Source of the DNA: GCA-002701455 sp964342575
GTDB lineage: Bacteria; Pseudomonadota; Alphaproteobacteria; Thalassobaculales; Thalassobaculaceae
Direction: 5' to 3'
Assembly: GCA_964342575.1 (NCBI GenBank)
Contig: CAYFGZ010000021.1
Location: forward strand, 1-37,300
DNA length: 37,300 bases
The notes under the pieces were generated by a model that worked only from the letters and a program-made list of their open reading frames with translations, ran no database searches and had not been told where the DNA came from. Shown in pieces: positions 33,623-37,300 of this stretch (positions are counted from its first letter, which is position 1; each line of letters opens with the position of its first letter). The position numbers and the translations under genes were made by a program.

Positions 33623-34076
33623 GATTGAGTTCTCCCCTCAAGACGTAGGCTAATATAGACACTACTTGATTAGAGTTTTCCGCAACAGCCAACGCTGCTG
33701 CATCAACTTCCTTCAGAGGATGAATCAGTGCTGGGTCATGGAGAACAATTAGCGGTTTTCCCAATGCAGAGGCAAAACCAGCATCAAAAGCTGCATTCCA
33801 CTGCTTATATTTTTCACCAAAACGCACCACGACAACATCCGATTGTTCAATCAATGTTCTGGTCCTGATAGCGTTTATTTTGGCTCCTTTGTGATCCTTC
33901 CAGAAAGGTTTATCTTCATCTCCCAAGATCACCACACCGCAATCATCACTGCTATCGTGATCTGTAACTGGTCCTTTGAAATCGATATTCAAGCCGGCCG
34001 CCGAAGCTCCCTTATTGATTTGTTCCCGCCAATCGCTGTGAATTTCTCCGGATAAATAAACTGTTAATTGCGTCAT
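33615..34076 (-). CDS. YtoQ-family protein
   Basis: This 153-residue cytoplasmic protein fits the YtoQ family (nucleoside 2-deoxyribosyltransferase-like fold) of unclear function. The N-terminus TQLTVYLSGEIHSDWREQI is typical, followed by the dinucleotide-like VVILGDEDKPFWKDH and SDVVVVRFGEKYKQWNAAFD. The Asn-Ala-Ala-Phe-Asp-Ala segment resembles the substrate-pocket helix of deoxyribosyltransferases. AGAGGG lies just ahead of the ATG at 34076. Its 3' end overlaps a perfect 16-bp palindrome. Confidence 0.8.
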   Translation of the reverse strand: MTQLTVYLSGEIHSDWREQINKGASAAGLNIDFKGPVTDHDSSDDCGVVILGDEDKPFWKDHKGAKINAIRTRTLIEQSDVVVVRFGEKYKQWNAAFDAGFASALGKPLIVLHDPALIHPLKEVDAAALAVAENSNQVVSILAYVLRGELNLA

Positions 34077-34226
34077 TTTCTTTCCCTCTAATTTTTCAAG
34101 ATTTTTATTAACTGATAAATTTACCCACAGCTAAGTTTTAATGGTGAATATTTCATCGATCTCATATATTACTGCTTCGCGCAATTAATCATCTACTACA
34201 TAGTTACCTATATCTAGGTATACATC

Positions 34227-35150
34227 ATGGACCATCCATCAAAATCAACCTCCAAACTAAAGCTATCTGCTGAAAAGAAGGCCATATTGATTGCCATAAT
34301 TGCGTTTCTTGTACTCCCAGCTATAGACGCTATCGCAAAATTACTAGCCACTAGCATCTCTGCTGGTCAAGTTACATGGTTCCGTTTTGTTTTTCAAACA
34401 GGCTTTATGGCCCCATTTTTTTTTAATGCGATCCGCATTCGAAAACCTCAAAACATCGTCTTACAAGGGATGAGGGGTATATTACTAGCAGTGACTACAG
34501 TACTCATCGTTGCTGCTGTACAATTAATGCCCCTCGCTGAAGTCATTTCTATATTCTTTGTCCAACCTCTACTCGCAGCATTGCTTTCAGCTGTTCTATT
34601 AAGGGAAAAGGTAGGTTGGAGACGTTTATCTGCAACTGCGATCGGATTTCTTGGAGCGTTAATCGTGGTGCAGCCCAACTTTAAGATGTTTGGATTTGCT
34701 TCCATCTTACCTTTTGGTGCTGCACTATGCTTTGCTTTTTACATAATACTAACACGGAAATTATCTCAAACGGAAAGTTCAACTGTAATGCAGTTTAATT
34801 CTGGTCTTGCTGGACTAGTATTCATAAGCATAGCACTCTTTATCGGGTATTTTATCGATCTGCCCGTTTTTCAAATAACGATGCCCAATAGCGAACAGTG
34901 GATACTTCTGGCCGTTGTGGGTATTATAGCAACAGTTGGACATTTTATGATTGTACTCGCTTCTAAATCGGTCGAAGCAAGTGTTATAGCGCCTCTCCAA
35001 TATACGGAAATAATTGGGGCCACGACTTACGGCCTCTGGCTATTCAATGATTTTCCCAGCTACACAGCATGGATTGGCATTTTTATAATTGTGGCCTCTG
35101 GTATCTACGTACTGCACCAAGAACAAAAAAGTAGAAATTTTGTTAAATGA
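34227..35150 (+). CDS. EamA-family (DMT) transporter
   Basis: This 307-residue inner-membrane protein has about ten hydrophobic segments in two EamA halves (about 20-145 and 160-298). The first half contains AGQVTWFRFVFQTGF and LAEVISIFFVQPLLAALLSAV, which match the drug/metabolite transporter type. The substrate cannot be told from sequence; many members export amino acids or metabolites. It is divergent from YtoQ and converges with the SDR gene, with 40 bases between stops. Confidence 0.88.
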   Translation: MDHPSKSTSKLKLSAEKKAILIAIIAFLVLPAIDAIAKLLATSISAGQVTWFRFVFQTGFMAPFFFNAIRIRKPQNIVLQGMRGILLAVTTVLIVAAVQLMPLAEVISIFFVQPLLAALLSAVLLREKVGWRRLSATAIGFLGALIVVQPNFKMFGFASILPFGAALCFAFYIILTRKLSQTESSTVMQFNSGLAGLVFISIALFIGYFIDLPVFQITMPNSEQWILLAVVGIIATVGHFMIVLASKSVEASVIAPLQYTEIIGATTYGLWLFNDFPSYTAWIGIFIIVASGIYVLHQEQKSRNFVK

Positions 35151-35190
35151 GCCCAGAGTTTATAATTAAAGATCAATTTTTACTTCCATA

Positions 35191-35937
35191 TCAAAGCAGC
35201 ACATAACCACCATCTGAAATAATTGTTTCACCAACAACATAATTTAAGACATCACACGATAGTAGCAATGCAAGTCGCGCCATTTCATGGGCTTCCGCAA
35301 AACGTCCGATCGGAATTCCCTTCAAAGCCTCGGTTTGCTTATATGTGGAGTCCAGGGTAGCAGCATTAATAGCCGTCAGAGTTCTTCCAGGGGCAATAGC
35401 CACCACCCGCACCCCTTTAGGAGCCCATTCCGCAGCAATTGACTTGGTGAATTGGGTAATACCAGCCTTAGTTGCCGCATATACAGCACGTTCGGCAGAT
35501 CCATGAAATGCAAGTTGAGAGGAAGTATTTACAATCACTCCAGCCCCAGCTTTCAACATTGATTTTCCAATATTCTGTGCCAAATGTATGGGCCCTACTA
35601 GGTTAATACTAATCACCCGCTCGATTTCGGTTGGAGGCATGCCAACAAATGGTCCCATCCAGACTATCCCTGCATTATTCAGTAAAATATCTACAGGCTC
35701 AGCTTCACCAGCTAACCTATCAATGGACACCTTTTCCGCCTGGTCAAATTCAATTATCTTGCTGGCACCAGTTTGCTGCGATTTTTTTTTCAAACCCTCG
35801 ACATCTCTATCGGCTAAAATTATATCTGCACCATGTCCACTAAAAGTTTCGGCCATTGCAGCGCCGATACCGCTTGCTGCTCCTGTTATTAATACTCGTT
35901 TCCCACTAAGGTCGAGATCTTTGGGTTCGATTTTCAC
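35191..35937 (-). CDS. SDR-family NAD(P)-dependent oxidoreductase
   Basis: This 248-residue classical short-chain dehydrogenase has the cofactor motif TGAASGIG (18-25), an ADRD after the second strand that suggests NAD preference, NNAG near 86-89, catalytic Ser near NTSSQ and YAATK with the catalytic Tyr and Lys. The C-terminal GGYVLL ending is typical. The start is GTG at 35937 with AGGATAGG upstream. It lies 23 bases after the D-aminoacylase-type gene on the same strand, so they may be cotranscribed. The substrate is unknown. Confidence 0.88.
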   Translation of the reverse strand: MKIEPKDLDLSGKRVLITGAASGIGAAMAETFSGHGADIILADRDVEGLKKKSQQTGASKIIEFDQAEKVSIDRLAGEAEPVDILLNNAGIVWMGPFVGMPPTEIERVISINLVGPIHLAQNIGKSMLKAGAGVIVNTSSQLAFHGSAERAVYAATKAGITQFTKSIAAEWAPKGVRVVAIAPGRTLTAINAATLDSTYKQTEALKGIPIGRFAEAHEMARLALLLSCDVLNYVVGETIISDGGYVLL

Positions 35938-35960
35938 AACTACCTATCCTTGTCTATATG

Positions 35961-37300
35961 CTAGGCAACAGATCTAACCAACTTTCCAGGTCTAGCACCT
36001 GTCGCTTCCCCCTTCACAAAAATGGGCTCCCCAGAAACTATCGTTGCTTCATATCCATCTACGCGCTGAACCAATCTCTTTCCTCCCGCTGGCAGGTCGT
36101 TGACTATTTCAGGCATTCGAGGACGAAGGTTATCAAAATCTATTATATTTAGATCCGCCTTTTTCCCGACCTGTAACCTGCCACGATCGGTAAAGCCAAA
36201 AAAATCAGCGGTCTCACTCGTCTGTCGTTTTACAAGCCACTCAATGTCAAATTTGGAACCTCGAGATCTATCTCTTCCCCAGTGCGACAGCATAAAACTG
36301 GGAACACTAGCATCAGAGATCAAACCAACATGGGCACCACCATCACTTAATCCAAGAAGTGTATCTGGATCGGCTAACATCTCCCTAACAGGTTCTAAAT
36401 CCCCACTAACGTAGTTTGTAACCGGGAATAAAAACTTTCTGTTTCCGTCGCCGCCCGTGAGATAATCGTATGCAAACTCCTCCGGCGACTTGCCTTCCTT
36501 TCCGGCAAGTGCTTGAACGGATTGATCAGCGGTCGGCTCATAATTCGGTGGATCTCCAAGTGGGTACATACGATCCCATCTCGTTGCAATGGCTTGGGTC
36601 AATGGAGGTAGAATACTTAACAAATCAGGCGAGACTTCTTCGTTTAAAATTGTATCCCTTACACTGGGATCGCGCAATTTAGCCAGCTTTTCTACCTGAG
36701 ATAAGTTTTCCAAAGCATTGAACGAAGACCGAACAGAGAAGGGCGTAAGTGACGTAGTCAACCCCAGTATTAATCCGACCGATCGACCAGCAATTTGTGC
36801 GGTGATCGACGCTCCCTGAGCTTTAGATATTTTAGCACCAGCCATTAATCTCTTCCACCGTTCTGGGTCATGAGATCTATCTGTTAATAGAAACCAAATC
36901 GGCCGCCTAATCTCAGCCCCTAATTCCCGCATCCATTTAAATTCCGCTTCTTCATCCTCAAAATCGGAGATCATCCCGAAAGCTCCTCGCCCAACTTTCC
37001 CTAGTGACCTACCTATACCGATCAGTTCTTCTGTTTCTGAATATCTGCCTGGCACAAAGTCACCTGACGTTGTTTTGTGAGAATCTGTTCTAGAAGTGGT
37101 AAACCCAAATGCCCCAGCCAATAGAGCTTCCTCAGTGAGTTTGGCCATCACCTTAATATCCTCGGCGGTAGCTGCCTCGTGCCTAATAGCTCTTTCACCC
37201 ATCACATAGACTCTGAGCGCATGGTGAGGCATTTGTGCACCCACATCTATTACTCGCTCTTGACGTTCTAAAGCGTCAAGGTATTCCGGAAAGCTCTCCC
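35961..37300 (-). CDS. N-acyl-D-amino-acid deacylase-type amidohydrolase, partial
   Basis: The reading frame runs off the right edge, leaving 445 C-terminal residues. Its visible start is ESFPEYLDALERQERVIDVG, so the true start lies beyond 37300. Features of the D-aminoacylase/amidohydrolase_3 group are ALRVYVMGERA near the edge, LSDGGAHVGLISD, and ADFFGFTDRGRLQVGKKADL near the C-terminus. The metal-binding HxH N-terminal part is not in the window. The likely reaction is hydrolysis of N-acyl-D-amino acids, but related enzymes have other amide substrates. It is followed by an SDR gene after 23 bases. Confidence 0.82.
   Translation of the reverse strand, partial: ESFPEYLDALERQERVIDVGAQMPHHALRVYVMGERAIRHEAATAEDIKVMAKLTEEALLAGAFGFTTSRTDSHKTTSGDFVPGRYSETEELIGIGRSLGKVGRGAFGMISDFEDEEAEFKWMRELGAEIRRPIWFLLTDRSHDPERWKRLMAGAKISKAQGASITAQIAGRSVGLILGLTTSLTPFSVRSSFNALENLSQVEKLAKLRDPSVRDTILNEEVSPDLLSILPPLTQAIATRWDRMYPLGDPPNYEPTADQSVQALAGKEGKSPEEFAYDYLTGGDGNRKFLFPVTNYVSGDLEPVREMLADPDTLLGLSDGGAHVGLISDASVPSFMLSHWGRDRSRGSKFDIEWLVKRQTSETADFFGFTDRGRLQVGKKADLNIIDFDNLRPRMPEIVNDLPAGGKRLVQRVDGYEATIVSGEPIFVKGEATGARPGKLVRSVA

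Noticed and set aside
34118..34131. A DnaA-box-like TTACCCACA in the ytoQ/EamA gap.
   Set aside because: Single copy with one mismatch, no second box nearby and no AT-rich unwinding element; not enough for an origin.
1..37300. CRISPR arrays, insertion sequences, prophage or rRNA genes.
   Set aside because: No direct-repeat array, transposase, integrase or phage structural gene, and no rRNA sequence was seen.

Overview
The window is a chromosomal segment of an alphaproteobacterium. It has a moderately low G+C content, tightly packed genes, and frequent GTG or TTG starts. Conserved gene order is the best evidence: petA | trmL at the left edge, rpmH-rnpA-yidD-yidC-engB-argB followed by a HAD nucleotidase-dapD-dapE, and rpsT-dnaA with enoyl-CoA hydratase-mutM | ubiE-ubiB. 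A marine Rhodospirillales-like or SAR116-like lineage is my guess; genus cannot be read from the sequence.

Layout. 1-3400: the start of petA, divergent trmL, and a methionine operon (metY then a betaine-homocysteine methyltransferase) on the minus strand. That operon is preceded by a SAM-II riboswitch at about 3311-3364 and a -35/-10 pair that would start the RNA at the aptamer. 3500-7650: truA on plus, then lysine/peptidoglycan precursor genes dapD-dapE with a HAD nucleotidase and a small membrane protein on minus. 7700-9070: a PAS-GGDEF diguanylate cyclase on plus, splitting the argB...dapD block. 9143-13500: argB, engB, yidC, yidD, rnpA and rpmH, read from a strong promoter at 13469-13497. 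13500-19650: gpt, an OmpA-like lipoprotein, tRNA-Arg(ACG), a peroxiredoxin-like/2OG-Fe(II) oxygenase fusion, a PuuD-like membrane protein, and a two-gene membrane protein/VOC operon. 19667-26750: gyrB, recF, dnaN, dnaA and rpsT, the replication cluster. 26842-31403: enoyl-CoA hydratase, an exported small protein and mutM on minus, with ubiE-ubiB on plus. 31404-37300: a more accessory stretch with an MFS transporter-GST pair, YtoQ, an EamA transporter, an SDR, and an N-acyl-D-amino-acid deacylase that runs off the right edge.

How the genes work together. Met synthesis is the clearest local circuit: O-acetylhomoserine + sulfide gives homocysteine (MetY), which is methylated from betaine (Bmt), with SAM feedback through the riboswitch. 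The rpmH cluster joins ribosome, RNase P and membrane-insertion functions. dnaA, dnaN, recF and gyrB form the replication-initiation set, but no cluster of DnaA boxes was found, so oriC is not placed here.

No CRISPR array, insertion sequence, prophage or rRNA was seen. Nothing amounts to a clearly new system. The most unusual items are the peroxiredoxin-like/2OG oxygenase fusion lacking a recognisable peroxidatic cysteine, the SAM-II-controlled betaine-dependent methionine operon with an adjacent perfect dyad, the inserted diguanylate cyclase without an I-site arginine, and an orphan plus-strand terminator hairpin.
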